Shown piece by piece: positions 6,705 through 14,487 of a DNA stretch of 15,040 nucleotides (position 1 is the first letter of the stretch; each line of letters begins with the position of its first letter). The position numbers and the translations under genes are program-made. Where the stretch lies: assembly GCA_946479705.1 (NCBI GenBank), contig CAMLHI010000025.1, positions 1 to 15,040 on the forward strand. Reading direction: 5' to 3'. The notes under the pieces are model-generated. The model did no database searches, was not told the DNA's origin, and saw only the letters and a list, made by a program, of their open reading frames with translations. The stretch comes from an uncultured Oxalobacteraceae bacterium (GTDB lineage: Bacteria > Pseudomonadota > Gammaproteobacteria > Burkholderiales > Burkholderiaceae).

Positions 6705-7363
6705 CAGGCCGCGGCGGCCGCTTTCGGCGCTGGCACGGTGCCGCCGATGGCTTCCAGCTTCAACACGACCAGCTGGCGGCCGGGATTCTTCTCGCCCATG
6801 GCGGCCAGCGCTGCCTCGTACGCCGTGCGGGCCTCGGCCAGCTTGTTCTGGGCCACCAGGATGTCGCCCTTGCGGTCGGCGGCGGCGCCGGCGAACTGCG
6901 GCAGGATGTCGGTGTTCAACAGCGCCAGGGCCTGGTCGTAGGCTTTTTCATCGAGCAGCAGGCCGGACAGGCGCAGGCGCGCGACCGATTTGTACTCGGC
7001 GTTGCCGTGGTCGACGGTCCATTGCAGCTGGGCCTTGGCGGTCTTCAGGTCGTTGGCGTCGAAGGCGGCCTTGGCCGCGGCCAGGGCCGCCATCGGGGCG
7101 TAGATCGAGGACTCGTACTTGCTTTCGATGTCGCCGGCGATGCGCTGCACCTTGGCATTATCCTTGGCGGCCAGCTGCTTGCCCATTTCGTCGTACAGGG
7201 CCGAGGCTTCGGCCGCCTGGTTGGTCTGGCGCTGCTTCCAGAAGTTGTAGCCCGCGTAGCCGGCCAAACACACAATCAGCACCCAGGTGATCAGGTTGCC
7301 GTACTTTTGCCAGAAGGCTTTCAGGGTGTCCAGTTGTTCTTGTTCTTCGAGATCGTATGCCAT
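6704..7363 (-). CDS. yfgM: YfgM-like tetratricopeptide protein, SecYEG ancillary subunit
   Basis: YfgM is an inner-membrane protein with a periplasmic TPR domain that associates with the SecYEG translocon and the chaperone PpiD in E. coli. The 219-residue product starts with MAYDLEEQEQLDTLKAFWQKYG, a typical cytoplasmic head. One transmembrane helix follows at about 23-41. The remainder is a helical Ala-rich domain (about 50-205) with TPR-like periodicity, such as ALAAAKAAFDANDLKTAKAQL and DILVAQNKLAEARTAYEAAL. The tail is Ala/Pro-rich. No strong Shine-Dalgarno site precedes the ATG. It sits between hisS (28 bases upstream) and bamB, the usual hisS-yfgM-bamB order. The name rests on this context plus the topology, since TPR sequence alone is weakly specific. 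Confidence 0.9.
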   Translation of the reverse strand: MAYDLEEQEQLDTLKAFWQKYGNLITWVLIVCLAGYAGYNFWKQRQTNQAAEASALYDEMGKQLAAKDNAKVQRIAGDIESKYESSIYAPMAALAAAKAAFDANDLKTAKAQLQWTVDHGNAEYKSVARLRLSGLLLDEKAYDQALALLNTDILPQFAGAAADRKGDILVAQNKLAEARTAYEAALAAMGEKNPGRQLVVLKLEAIGGTVPAPKAAAAA

Positions 7364-7391
7364 GATGGATTCGTTATAAATGGTTTATCAA

Positions 7392-8735
7392 TTAATGGTG
7401 GTAGTGCACGTGGTCGTGATCGTGGTCGTCGCCGACGATCTGGTCGACCACATAATCGACCACGTCGTCGAAGGCCACGCTGGCCTGCTGGGCGCCGCCC
7501 TCGGCGCCGCGCAAGGCCTTGACGGTGGCGGTATTGCCGGCCACTTCGTCATCGCCCAGGATCACGGCGAAGGACGCGCCGCTGCCGTCGGCCTTTTTCA
7601 TCTGGTTCTTGAAGCTGCCCGGACCGCTGGCCGCGGCGCAATGTAGCACAACATCGAGACCGGCATCGCGAATTCGCTCGGCCAGCACGAAGGCTTGCAG
7701 CTGGGCCTGCTCGCCCTGGTGCACCATGTAGACGTCGCACTGGGAGGGCGCGGCCGGTTCGCCGGCCAGTTTCATCAGTTCGATCAGGCGCTCGATGCCC
7801 ATGGCGAAACCCACCGCCGGGGTCGGCTTGCCGCCGAAGCTTTCGATCAGCGGATCGTAGCGCCCGCCCGCGCACACGGTGCCCTGGGCGCCCAGCTCGT
7901 CGGTAACCCATTCGAACACGGTGCGGTTGTAATAGTCCAGGCCGCGCACCAGGCGCGGGTTGACGGTGTACTGCACATTGTTGTGGTCGAGGATGCGCTT
8001 GACGCCTTCGAAGTGGGCGATGGATTCGCCTTCGAGGTAGTCGAGCAGCTTGGGCGCCTGGTTGACCAGGTCTTGCATGGCCGGGTTCTTGGTGTCGAGG
8101 ATGCGCAGCGGATTGCTGTGCAGGCGGCGCTGGGCTTCGGCGTCGAGCTGCTCGCTGTTGGCTTCGAAATAGGCGATCAGGTCGGCGCGGTGGCGCGCGC
8201 GCTCGGAGGCGTCGCCGATGGAATTGATTTCCAGGCGGATGTTCTCCAGGCCCAGGTCATCCCACAGGCGGCGGCACAGCATGATCAGCTCGCCGTCGAT
8301 GTCCGGACCGGTGAAGCCCACCGCTTCGGCGCCGATCTGGAAGAACTGGCGGTAGCGGCCGCGCTGCGGACGCTCGTGGCGGAACATCGGGCCCTTGTAC
8401 CACAGGCGCTTGGGACCTTCGTAGACCAGGTTGTGTTCGATGACGGCGCGCACCACCCCGGCCGTGCCTTCAGGGCGCAGGGTCAGCTCGTCGTCGTTCA
8501 TCGAATCCTTGAAGGAATACATTTCCTTTTCGACGATGTCGGTGACGGCGCCGATGGCGCGCTTGAACAGCGCCGTGTCTTCCACGATCGGGGTGACGAT
8601 CTTTTGGAAGCCATAGCTCTGCAGCACCGACTGCACGGTGTTCTCGAACAATTCCCACAGCGGCGCGTCGGCCGGCAGGATGTCGTTCATGCCTTTGACG
8701 GCAACAATCTTTTCAGCTTTTTTGGATTCGGACAT
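7392..8735 (-). CDS. hisS: Histidyl-tRNA synthetase with a His-rich C-terminal tail
   Basis: HisRS is a class II synthetase that charges tRNA-His using ATP and histidine. The chosen product has 447 residues. Motif 2 is [14 protein letters not shown] (118-131). The histidine-binding motifs are [15 protein letters not shown] (262-276) and CAGGRYD (288-294), and motif 3 is [11 protein letters not shown] (307-317). The C-terminal anticodon-binding domain covers about 332-432. The reading frame is open to 8858, but the family N-terminus ([13 protein letters not shown]) fits a start at 8735. The upstream residues are Ser/Thr/Arg-rich and overlap ispG. The last ten residues are [10 protein letters not shown], six of them histidine, beyond the normal domain end. 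ispG ends 7 bases upstream and yfgM follows after 28 bases. Confidence 0.96.
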   Translation of the reverse strand: MSESKKAEKIVAVKGMNDILPADAPLWELFENTVQSVLQSYGFQKIVTPIVEDTALFKRAIGAVTDIVEKEMYSFKDSMNDDELTLRPEGTAGVVRAVIEHNLVYEGPKRLWYKGPMFRHERPQRGRYRQFFQIGAEAVGFTGPDIDGELIMLCRRLWDDLGLENIRLEINSIGDASERARHRADLIAYFEANSEQLDAEAQRRLHSNPLRILDTKNPAMQDLVNQAPKLLDYLEGESIAHFEGVKRILDHNNVQYTVNPRLVRGLDYYNRTVFEWVTDELGAQGTVCAGGRYDPLIESFGGKPTPAVGFAMGIERLIELMKLAGEPAAPSQCDVYMVHQGEQAQLQAFVLAERIRDAGLDVVLHCAAASGPGSFKNQMKKADGSGASFAVILGDDEVAGNTATVKALRGAEGGAQQASVAFDDVVDYVVDQIVGDDHDHDHVHYHH

Positions 8736-8742
8736 TTTCTGT

Positions 8743-10014
8743 TTATGCGTCGGCAGTGTGCTTGCCGTAGTGCGTCTGGACGTAGTTGAGGACGATAGCC
8801 TGGAATTCTTCGACGATACGCTCGCCGCGCAGGGTGACGGTTTTCTGGCCGTCGACAAACACCGGCGCGGCTGGCGACTCGCCGGTGCCGGGCAGGCTGA
8901 TGCCGATGTTGGCGTGCTTGGATTCGCCGGGACCGTTGACGATGCAGCCCATCACGGCGACGTTCATGGCTTCCACGCCCGGATAGGACTTCTTCCATTC
9001 CGGCATCTGCTCGCGCAGATAGGTCTGGATATTGTCGGCCAGTTCCTGGAAGGTGGTCGAGGTGGTGCGCCCGCAGCCCGGGCAGGCGATCACCATGGGC
9101 GCGAACTTGCGCAAGCCCATGGTTTGCAGGATTTCCTGCGCCACGATCACTTCTTTCGTGCGGTCGCCGCCCGGCTCGGGCGTGAGCGAAATGCGGATGG
9201 TGTCGCCGATGCCTTCCTGCAGCAGCACCGACAGCGCCGCCGTCGAGGCCACGATGCCCTTGCTGCCCATGCCCGCTTCGGTCAAGCCCAGGTGCAGCGG
9301 ATAGTCGCAGCGACGCGCCAGTTCGCGGTAGACGGCGATCAGGTCTTGTACGCCGGAGACCTTGCAGGACAGGATGATCTGGTCGCGCGCGAGACCGATC
9401 TCTTCGGCGCGCACGGCGTTTTCGATGGCCGAGGTCACCAGCGCCTCGTACATGACGGCCTGGGCGCTCCAGGGTTCGGCGCGGGCGGCGTTTTCATCCA
9501 TGATGCGCGCCAGCAGCGCCTGGTCCAGGCTGCCCCAGTTGACGCCGATGCGCACCGGCTTGTCGTAGCGGATGGCGGTTTCGATCATCTGGGCGAACTG
9601 GGTGTCGCGCTTGGCGCCCTGCCCCACGTTGCCGGGATTGATGCGGTACTTCGACAGCGCCCGCGCGCACTCGGGATAGTCGCGCAGCAGGGTGTGGCCG
9701 TTGTAATGGAAGTCGCCCACCAGCGGCACGTCGATATCCATCTTGTCGAGCTGTTCGCGGATCAGGGGCACGGCGGCCGCCGCTTCCGGATTGTTGACGG
9801 TGATGCGCACCATCTCCGAACCGGCACGCGCCAGTTCCTTGACCTGGATGGCGGTACCGATCACGTCGGCGGTATCGGTATTGGTCATCGACTGCACCAC
9901 CACCGGTGCGTCGCCGCCGACCCAGATCTTGCGCTCGCCATGGGCCACCAGCACGCGCCGGCTGGCCCGGCGCGCGAGCGGACCGGACGGGATGGCGGAA
10001 TTCGAAAAAGTCAT
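8743..10014 (-). CDS. ispG: IspG (GcpE), 4-hydroxy-3-methylbut-2-enyl diphosphate synthase
   Basis: IspG is the [4Fe-4S] enzyme of the MEP pathway that reductively converts MEcPP to HMBPP on the way to isoprenoids. The 423-residue product opens its TIM-barrel domain at [20 protein letters not shown] (32-51). It has the conserved [10 protein letters not shown] (98-107) and INPGNVG (125-131), then [14 protein letters not shown] (220-233) and GLTEAGMG (243-250). The cluster ligands are Cys311 and Cys314 (CPGCGR) and Cys357 ([10 protein letters not shown]), with a conserved Glu364 just after. It is about 50 residues longer than E. coli IspG, and an insert around 150-205 plus an extended C-terminus could account for this. 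rodZ lies 30 bases upstream and hisS 7 bases downstream, the usual rodZ-ispG-hisS order. Confidence 0.97.
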   Translation of the reverse strand: MTFSNSAIPSGPLARRASRRVLVAHGERKIWVGGDAPVVVQSMTNTDTADVIGTAIQVKELARAGSEMVRITVNNPEAAAAVPLIREQLDKMDIDVPLVGDFHYNGHTLLRDYPECARALSKYRINPGNVGQGAKRDTQFAQMIETAIRYDKPVRIGVNWGSLDQALLARIMDENAARAEPWSAQAVMYEALVTSAIENAVRAEEIGLARDQIILSCKVSGVQDLIAVYRELARRCDYPLHLGLTEAGMGSKGIVASTAALSVLLQEGIGDTIRISLTPEPGGDRTKEVIVAQEILQTMGLRKFAPMVIACPGCGRTTSTTFQELADNIQTYLREQMPEWKKSYPGVEAMNVAVMGCIVNGPGESKHANIGISLPGTGESPAAPVFVDGQKTVTLRGERIVEEFQAIVLNYVQTHYGKHTADA

Positions 10015-10044
10015 GTGTGCACTCGCAGGATAGTTACTCGGCCG

Positions 10045-11010
10045 TTACTCGACCGCGACGCGCGAGACGGTGCCGCCGGCCACGGGCGGCAGCGCCAGCG
10101 CGGCGCCGCGCAGGCTGGCGTCGACGCCGGACGGTTTGCCCACGATCAGCGTCACCGGTTCCTTGATCTCGACGGTTTCGGTGCTGCCCGCCTTGAGCAG
10201 CTTGGACAGCAGCGGACGGCCCTTGGCGCGCTTGACTTCGACCCAGGAATCCTCGCGCACGGTCAGCACCAGGCTGTTGCCGGAGGCCGGCGCGGCGGGC
10301 TGCGCGGCCGGGCTTGCCGTGACGGCAGGCGCTGCGGGGAGCGCGGCCGCCGGGCTCGGCTGGCTTGGCGGCGGCACCGAAATCAGCGGTACCGAAGGGC
10401 TTTGCAGCGGCTTGTTCTCTTCACCCGGCTTGACGGTGGTGGTCTCGATCGGGGCGCTTACGCCGCCGGTCACGGGCGGCGGCAACACCGTCACGCTGGC
10501 AGCCGTGCTGGATGGCGTGCCGACGGCCGCGGCCGGCGCGGCGCTGCCGCCATGGCCCGGCAGGAAATTGGCCACCAGGCCAGTCTGCCACACGGCGACG
10601 GCGGCGCCGGCCGCCACGAGCGCGGCGGCGATCAGGCCATAGGGCGCGCGCGAACGCTTGCCGTTGGTGGGAAAGCGTACTTCCGAGAACGAGGCGGGCT
10701 TGTCGCGCCGCACCGTGGTCGGGGTGGTATCCGGCGCCGGCGCGGTGTCGAGCGCGATCATCGCCACCAGCGGTGCCGGATCGAGTTTCAAGATCTTGGC
10801 GTAGGCGCGCACGAAGCCGCGCACCACGGCCGGGCCCGGCAAGTTGGCGTAGTCGCCCGCTTCGAGCGCGACCACCTGGCGCACGGCCAGCTTGAGCTGG
10901 TCGGCCACCTGTTCGACGCTCCAGCCGAGCGCTTCGCGCTGCGCGGCGAGAGTCTTGCCCGGCACGCCCTGGTTGTCACCGGTGCTTGGCTGTTCTGCCC
11001 ACTCTGTCAT
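10045..11010 (-). CDS. rodZ: RodZ, cell-shape protein (HTH domain, membrane anchor, DUF4115)
   Basis: RodZ links the MreB cytoskeleton to the periplasmic elongation machinery and sets rod width. With the start chosen here it has 321 residues. A Cro/CI-type helix-turn-helix domain covers about 18-85 (GKTLAAQREALGWSVEQVADQLKL is its first half). A transmembrane helix lies at about 124-142. A long Pro/Ala/Ser-rich periplasmic linker follows (about 150-245), then a DUF4115 beta domain (246-321, containing DSWVEVKRAKGRPLLSKLLKAG). Three nearby ATGs are possible. 11040 and 11031 overlap the end of pilW and lack a good ribosome site. 11010 has AGGA 6 bases upstream and starts closest to the conserved domain. 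If a downstream start is right, the gene lies 13 bases after pilW. Confidence 0.92.
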   Translation of the reverse strand: MTEWAEQPSTGDNQGVPGKTLAAQREALGWSVEQVADQLKLAVRQVVALEAGDYANLPGPAVVRGFVRAYAKILKLDPAPLVAMIALDTAPAPDTTPTTVRRDKPASFSEVRFPTNGKRSRAPYGLIAAALVAAGAAVAVWQTGLVANFLPGHGGSAAPAAAVGTPSSTAASVTVLPPPVTGGVSAPIETTTVKPGEENKPLQSPSVPLISVPPPSQPSPAAALPAAPAVTASPAAQPAAPASGNSLVLTVREDSWVEVKRAKGRPLLSKLLKAGSTETVEIKEPVTLIVGKPSGVDASLRGAALALPPVAGGTVSRVAVE

Positions 11011-11016
11011 TGTCGT

Positions 11017-11020
11017 TCCT
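11017..11020 (-). promoter_or_regulatory. Ribosome-binding site favouring the 11010 start of rodZ
   Basis: AGGA on the minus strand is 6 bases before the ATG at 11010. The alternative ATGs at 11031 and 11040 have no comparable site. Confidence 0.55.
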
Positions 11021-11023
11021 GTT

Positions 11024-11842
11024 TCACTCATCAAATGCACCGCGCTGGAAGGCCGCGAACTCCGGCGAGGCCGCGTGATGGCGGCGCAGCTGGGTCAGCA
11101 TGGCCGTCTCCAGGCCCTTGTCGCCGAGCTTGCGCTCGATCCTCGCAGCCAGCCACAACACATCGGCTGACAGGGTTTCCGGCTTGGCCAGCGTGGTCAG
11201 GCGGTGGATAAAAAATCCGGCGCGGTTGTAGTCGCGCCGCTCATAAAAGACCCGGGCCAGATTCGCATGGGTCGCGGCAAGATCCGGGTCGTAACGCAGC
11301 GCGTCCATCAGATAACGTTCGGCCGCGTCGAGGTTCTTCATCTTGATGCTGCAAGCGCCCGCGTTCACCAGTGCTTTGACCGGCGACTGGTAGTTCGGGT
11401 TCTTCAGCGCCACTTCAAACTGGTCCATGCCCTGCTGGTAACGGCCCACCTGGCACAGGAAGGCGCCATAGTTGTTGTTCAGGTCCGGATTGCGCGGCGA
11501 CAGGCGCAGGGCGCGCTGGTAATTCTCGTCGGCCAGCGCCATCTCGTTCATGGCGGTATAGATCAGGGCGCGCACGCCGTAGGCATCGGCCGCGTCGGGA
11601 TTGGCGGCGATGGCTTGCTTGACCTCGTCGAGCGCGACGTCGTAGCTGCCCTGCTGGAAATAGCCCACCGCCAGCTGCAGGCGGATGGCCGCGCGCCGCT
11701 CGTTGGAGGTCTGGTCGGACGCGGTCTTGAGTTCCTGCTTGCTGCCCTGCAGGCCCGCGCCCTCGCTGCCGCCAGTGCCGACGCAGGCAGCCAGCGCCGC
11801 GGACAGGCACAGCAGCAACAGACGCCGTGCGGCCGCGTTCAA
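11024..11842 (-). CDS. pilW: PilW/PilF, type IV pilus biogenesis lipoprotein (TPR)
   Basis: This outer-membrane lipoprotein (PilW in Neisseria, PilF in Pseudomonas) promotes assembly or stability of the PilQ secretin for type IV pili. The 272-residue product has a lipoprotein signal with lipobox LAAC and lipidation at Cys20. Tetratricopeptide repeats fill about 47-225, for example [40 protein letters not shown] and [20 protein letters not shown]. The start is a TTG, supported by GGAG 8 bases upstream and by the clean signal peptide. It overlaps the rlmN stop by four bases (TTGA). The rlmN-pilF-rodZ order is conserved in many proteobacteria and supports the name. No other pilus gene is in the window. 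Confidence 0.94.
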   Translation of the reverse strand: MNAAARRLLLLCLSAALAACVGTGGSEGAGLQGSKQELKTASDQTSNERRAAIRLQLAVGYFQQGSYDVALDEVKQAIAANPDAADAYGVRALIYTAMNEMALADENYQRALRLSPRNPDLNNNYGAFLCQVGRYQQGMDQFEVALKNPNYQSPVKALVNAGACSIKMKNLDAAERYLMDALRYDPDLAATHANLARVFYERRDYNRAGFFIHRLTTLAKPETLSADVLWLAARIERKLGDKGLETAMLTQLRRHHAASPEFAAFQRGAFDE

Positions 11843-13011
11843 GAAGGAATCTCCACGATGCGGCCGAAATCGGCGCCGAATTTCTTCTGGTATTCGCTCA
11901 TCTTTTCCATGCGCTGCTGCACGCGGGTGCGGTCTTGCACCTCGCCGGCCAGCTGGCCGCAGGCGGCGTCGATATCGTCGCCGCGCGTCTTGCGGATGGT
12001 GGTGACGATGCCGGCGTCCATCAGTACCTGGGCAAAGGCCTTGATGCGTGGATTTTTCGAACGCAGCAAGCCCGATTCCGGGAAGGGATTGAAGGGAATC
12101 AGGTTGAACTTGCAGGACACGCCTACTTGCGGGTCCTTGACCAGGGCCACCAGTTCGCGCGCGTGCTCGTCGCTGTCGTTGACGCCGTCGAGCATGCAGT
12201 ATTCGAAGGTGATGAAGTCGCGCGGGGCGAATGCCAGATAGCGCTTGCAGGCAGCCATCAGTTCGCGCAGCGGGTATTTCTTGTTCAGGGGCACCAGGCC
12301 GTCGCGCAGCGGGTCGTTGGAGGCGTGCAGCGAGACCGCCAGCGCCACCGGCACTTCCTGCGCGAGCTTGTCCATCATCGGCACCACGCCCGAGGTCGAC
12401 AGGGTCACGCGGCGGCGCGACAGGCCGTAAGCGTTATCGTCGAGCATGAGCTTGAGGGCGGTGGTGGTCGGCTCGAAGTTCAGCAGCGGCTCGCCCATGC
12501 CCATCATGACCACGTTGGTGATCTGGCGCTCGCCCTTGGGGCCGGGCTCGATACCCTTGGTCTTGCGCAGCTCGAACTCGGCCATCCACAGCTGGCCGAT
12601 GATTTCGGCCACCGAGAGGTTGCGGTTGAAGCCCTGCTTGCCGGTCGAGCAGAAACGGCAGTTGACGGCGCAGCCGGCCTGGGTGGAGATGCACAGCGTG
12701 CCGCGATTTTCTTCCGGAATGAACACGGTTTCGACCGCGTTGCCATTGCCCACGTCCACCAGCCACTTGCGGGTGCCGTCGGTGGAGGTGTGGTCGCTGA
12801 TGATGGCCGGGGCGCGCACTTCGGCGCGCGTGGCCAGCTTGTCGCGCAGGGACTTGGCCAGATCGGTCATGTGGTTGAAGTCGCTGGCGCCGAACTGGTG
12901 GATCCAGCGCTGCAGCTGTTTGGCGCGAAACGGCTTCTCACCCAACTCGGCGCAGTAGGCCACGAGTTGCGCGGGATCGAAGTCCAGCAGGTTGGTGAGG
13001 GTCGTTGTCAT
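11839..13011 (-). CDS. rlmN: RlmN, radical-SAM 23S rRNA/tRNA adenine C2-methyltransferase
   Basis: RlmN methylates C2 of A2503 in 23S rRNA and A37 in some tRNAs, aiding translational fidelity. The 390-residue product contains the radical-SAM cluster motif CxxxCxxC as Cys114, Cys118 and Cys121 ([13 protein letters not shown]). It also has the SAM-binding GMGEP (171-175), VSLHASND (226-233) and NLIPFNPF (303-310). The methyl-carrying catalytic Cys351 sits in the C-terminal [11 protein letters not shown], and Glu100 in [12 protein letters not shown] is also conserved. The N-terminal helical domain (1-65) fits the family. A GAAGA stretch lies upstream of the ATG. ndk is 98 bases upstream, and that gap holds a hairpin and heptamer repeats. 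pilW overlaps the 3' end by four bases. Confidence 0.97.
   Translation of the reverse strand: MTTTLTNLLDFDPAQLVAYCAELGEKPFRAKQLQRWIHQFGASDFNHMTDLAKSLRDKLATRAEVRAPAIISDHTSTDGTRKWLVDVGNGNAVETVFIPEENRGTLCISTQAGCAVNCRFCSTGKQGFNRNLSVAEIIGQLWMAEFELRKTKGIEPGPKGERQITNVVMMGMGEPLLNFEPTTTALKLMLDDNAYGLSRRRVTLSTSGVVPMMDKLAQEVPVALAVSLHASNDPLRDGLVPLNKKYPLRELMAACKRYLAFAPRDFITFEYCMLDGVNDSDEHARELVALVKDPQVGVSCKFNLIPFNPFPESGLLRSKNPRIKAFAQVLMDAGIVTTIRKTRGDDIDAACGQLAGEVQDRTRVQQRMEKMSEYQKKFGADFGRIVEIPS
11851..11854 (-). promoter_or_regulatory. Ribosome-binding site for the TTG start of pilW
   Basis: GGAG on the minus strand, within the 3' end of rlmN, is 8 bases before the TTG at 11842. It supports this non-ATG start. 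Confidence 0.6.
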
Positions 13012-13033
13012 GGCAAGTCTTCGAAGTGTCAGG

Positions 13034-13057
13034 TGTTCGGTGTTCGGTACTGTTCGG
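13034..13057. repeat. Three TGTTCGG heptamers upstream of rlmN
   Basis: TGTTCGG occurs at 13034-13040, 13041-13047 and 13051-13057. The first two abut and the third follows after TAC. They lie in the ndk-rlmN gap, 23-46 bases before the rlmN ATG. They could be protein-binding half-sites or slippage products. I see no known operator in them. Confidence 0.45.
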
Positions 13058-13059
13058 TC

Positions 13060-13083
13060 GGCCAGCCGCCGGAGCGGCTGGCC
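13060..13083 (-). other. 10-bp hairpin between ndk and rlmN
   Basis: GGCCAGCCGC (13060-13069) pairs perfectly with GCGGCTGGCC (13074-13083) around CGGA. It starts 26 bases after the ndk stop. No T-tract follows on the minus strand, so full termination is unlikely. Partial attenuation or 3' protection of the ndk message is possible. Confidence 0.5.
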
Positions 13084-13109
13084 ACATTGATTACATCATC
13101 AATGACGAA

Positions 13110-13535
13110 TTAACGGCTGTAGACGTTCAGCGCTGGGAAGAAATACGCGATTTCGTTGGCAGCGGTGTCGGCGGCGTCGGAGCCGTGCACGGCGTTGGCA
13201 TCGATGGAATCGGCGAAATCGGCGCGGATGGTGCCTTTTTCTGCCTTCTTCGGATCGGTCGCGCCCATCAGGTCACGGTTCTTGGCAATCGCGCCTTCGC
13301 CTTCGAGCACTTGCACCATCACCGGGCCGGAGATCATGAAGTCGACCAGGTCCTTGAAGAAAGGACGTGCGGCGTGCACAGCGTAGAAGCCTTCGGCTTC
13401 GGCGCGCGACAGCTGGGTCAGACGGGCGGCAACGATTTTCAGGCCAGCGCCTTCGAAGCGGCTGTAGATTTGGCCGATCACGTTTTTAGCGACTGCGTCT
13501 GGTTTGATGATCGACAGGGTGCGTTCGATTGCCAT
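13110..13535 (-). CDS. ndk: Nucleoside diphosphate kinase
   Basis: Ndk moves the gamma-phosphate of ATP to other nucleoside diphosphates through a phosphohistidine and so balances NTP and dNTP pools. The 141-residue product is of standard length. It has [10 protein letters not shown] (6-15, with Lys11), the substrate-binding region [18 protein letters not shown] (66-83) and the active-site motif NAVHGSD with His117. An upstream in-frame ATG at 13586 would add 17 non-conserved residues. I choose 13535 because GGAG lies 9 bases before it and [15 protein letters not shown] matches family N-termini. It is the first gene of the minus-strand run, divergent from yccA, with promoter-like sequence about 60 bases upstream. 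Confidence 0.98.
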   Translation of the reverse strand: MAIERTLSIIKPDAVAKNVIGQIYSRFEGAGLKIVAARLTQLSRAEAEGFYAVHAARPFFKDLVDFMISGPVMVQVLEGEGAIAKNRDLMGATDPKKAEKGTIRADFADSIDANAVHGSDAADTAANEIAYFFPALNVYSR

Positions 13536-13544
13536 TTGTAAAAA

Positions 13545-13548
13545 CTCC
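13545..13548 (-). promoter_or_regulatory. Ribosome-binding site fixing the ndk start
   Basis: GGAG on the minus strand lies 9 bases before the ATG at 13535. It selects this start over the in-frame ATG at 13586. Confidence 0.65.
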
Positions 13549-13596
13549 AATAAAAAGAAAGGTTTATGTCGAGAGTAAGACTTCAATCAACCTTTA

Positions 13597-13605
13597 ATTT
13601 TACCA
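13597..13605 (-). promoter_or_regulatory. Candidate ndk promoter, extended -10
   Basis: The minus strand reads TGG-TAAAAT, an extended -10 element with a 5-of-6 hexamer (13597-13602) and a TG motif. The -35 region is poor, as is common with extended -10 promoters. A leader of about 55 bases would follow. A weaker alternative lies just downstream: TTGATT, 16 bases, CATAAA. Promoter activity is inference. Confidence 0.4.
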
Positions 13606-13692
13606 TAGTCGGCCCTATCTGATGGATATTGCCCGGGCGGGGCGGCAAGTGATAGAGTATTGCCGCCGGGCACCGGGCGCCCGCAGCCCGGT

Positions 13693-13723
13693 TTGGCGCG
13701 TTTTTTGTGCAGCGTGCTATGCT
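13693..13723 (+). promoter_or_regulatory. Candidate yccA promoter
   Basis: TTGGCG (13693-13698) and TATGCT (13718-13723) are separated by 19 bases. TGC just before the -10 gives an extended -10 context. Transcription would start near 13730, leaving a leader of about 30 bases. The spacer is long for sigma-70, so this is tentative. Confidence 0.4.
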
Positions 13724-13749
13724 TTTAACGTTTTCACCATTGACCCTTC

Positions 13750-13754
13750 GGAGG
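13750..13754 (+). promoter_or_regulatory. Ribosome-binding site of yccA
   Basis: GGAGG lies 4 bases before the ATG at 13759. It is the only strong Shine-Dalgarno site in this leader and confirms the start. Confidence 0.65.
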
Positions 13755-13758
13755 CACC

Positions 13759-14442
13759 ATGTCCATCAGTTTGCAGAAAAATGTCGATCTGACCAGTTCG
13801 AGTCAGGCCGTACGTCACCGCGTTCTGCGCAATACGTACTGGCTGCTTGCGCTGTCGCTGATCCCGACCGTCCTGGGCGCCGTCATCGGCGTGCAGTTCC
13901 ACTTCCCGGCTTTCCGCGGCATGATGGGCTTGGTGCTGTTCATGGCGGTGGCCTTCGGCTTCATCTGGGGAATCGAAAAGAACAAGGATAGCGGCCTGGG
14001 CGTCGGCCTGCTGCTCGGCTTCACCTTCTTCATGGGCCTGATGCTGACCCCGCTGCTCACGCGCACCCTGGGCTACAGCAATGGCGCCACCCTGATCATG
14101 GGCGCCTTCGGCGGCACCGCCACCATCATGGCGGTGATGGCTTCGATCGCCACCACGTCCAAACGCGACTTTTCCTTCCTGGGCCAGTGGCTGTTCGCCG
14201 GCGTGATCGTGCTGATCCTCGCTTCGGTGGCCGCCATCGTGTTCCAGATGCCGGCGCTGATGGTGGTGCTGTCGGTGGTGGCCGTGGTGATCTTCTCGGG
14301 CTTTTTGCTGTTTGACGTGCAGCGCATCGTCAACGGCGGCGAGACCAACTACGTCAGCGCCACGCTGGCCATCTACCTCGACCTGTACAACATCTTCAGC
14401 AACCTGCTGGCCCTGCTGGGCCTGGGCGGCAGCCGCGACTGA
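13759..14442 (+). CDS. yccA: YccA-like BAX inhibitor-1 family membrane protein
   Basis: BI-1 family proteins are inner-membrane proteins with about seven helices. E. coli YccA is an FtsH substrate whose degradation is affected by HflK/HflC. The 227-residue product has a short polar N-terminus, then hydrophobic segments near 27-45, 54-72, 79-97, 108-127, 140-160 and 162-182. It ends with a semi-hydrophobic stretch that carries the family signature: FLLFDVQRIVNGGETNYV, then ATLAIYLDLYNIF, with the conserved Asp residues. Some family members act as pH-gated calcium leak channels, but channel activity here is untested. It is the only plus-strand gene, divergent from ndk and closed by a strong terminator, so it is monocistronic. 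The symbol yccA is by homology; yetJ or 'Bax inhibitor-1/YccA family' are equivalent names. Confidence 0.93.
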   Translation: MSISLQKNVDLTSSSQAVRHRVLRNTYWLLALSLIPTVLGAVIGVQFHFPAFRGMMGLVLFMAVAFGFIWGIEKNKDSGLGVGLLLGFTFFMGLMLTPLLTRTLGYSNGATLIMGAFGGTATIMAVMASIATTSKRDFSFLGQWLFAGVIVLILASVAAIVFQMPALMVVLSVVAVVIFSGFLLFDVQRIVNGGETNYVSATLAIYLDLYNIFSNLLALLGLGGSRD

Positions 14443-14460
14443 TCGGCCGCGCCGATGAGG

Positions 14461-14487
14461 AAGCCGGCCCGCGGGCCGGCTTTTTTT
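14461..14487 (+). terminator. Intrinsic terminator of yccA
   Basis: AAGCCGGCC pairs with GGCCGGCTT around the loop CGCG, followed by seven Ts (14481-14487). It lies 18 bases after the yccA stop, preceded by a smaller hairpin (ATCGGC-CGC-GCCGAT, 14442-14456) that includes the last base of the stop codon. The T-tract overlaps the stop codon of convergent rlmD. In the opposite direction only TTCCTC follows the stem, so termination of rlmD here would be weaker. Confidence 0.88.

Noticed and set aside
8735..8858. Upstream start of hisS giving 41 extra residues
   Set aside because: The added residues are low in complexity, overlap the end of ispG and precede the family's normal N-terminus.
10045..11010. 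rodZ read as a transcription regulator because of its helix-turn-helix domain
   Set aside because: The membrane helix, the Pro/Ala linker, the DUF4115 end and the pilF-rodZ-ispG order identify it as RodZ, whose HTH fold binds MreB.
8638..11211. 857-codon open frame on the plus strand opposite hisS, ispG, rodZ and pilW
   Set aside because: It is antisense to four well-supported genes. Its product is rich in His, Arg, Gly and Ala with no recognisable domain, the usual shadow of high-GC codon bias. No ribosome site stands out at its start.
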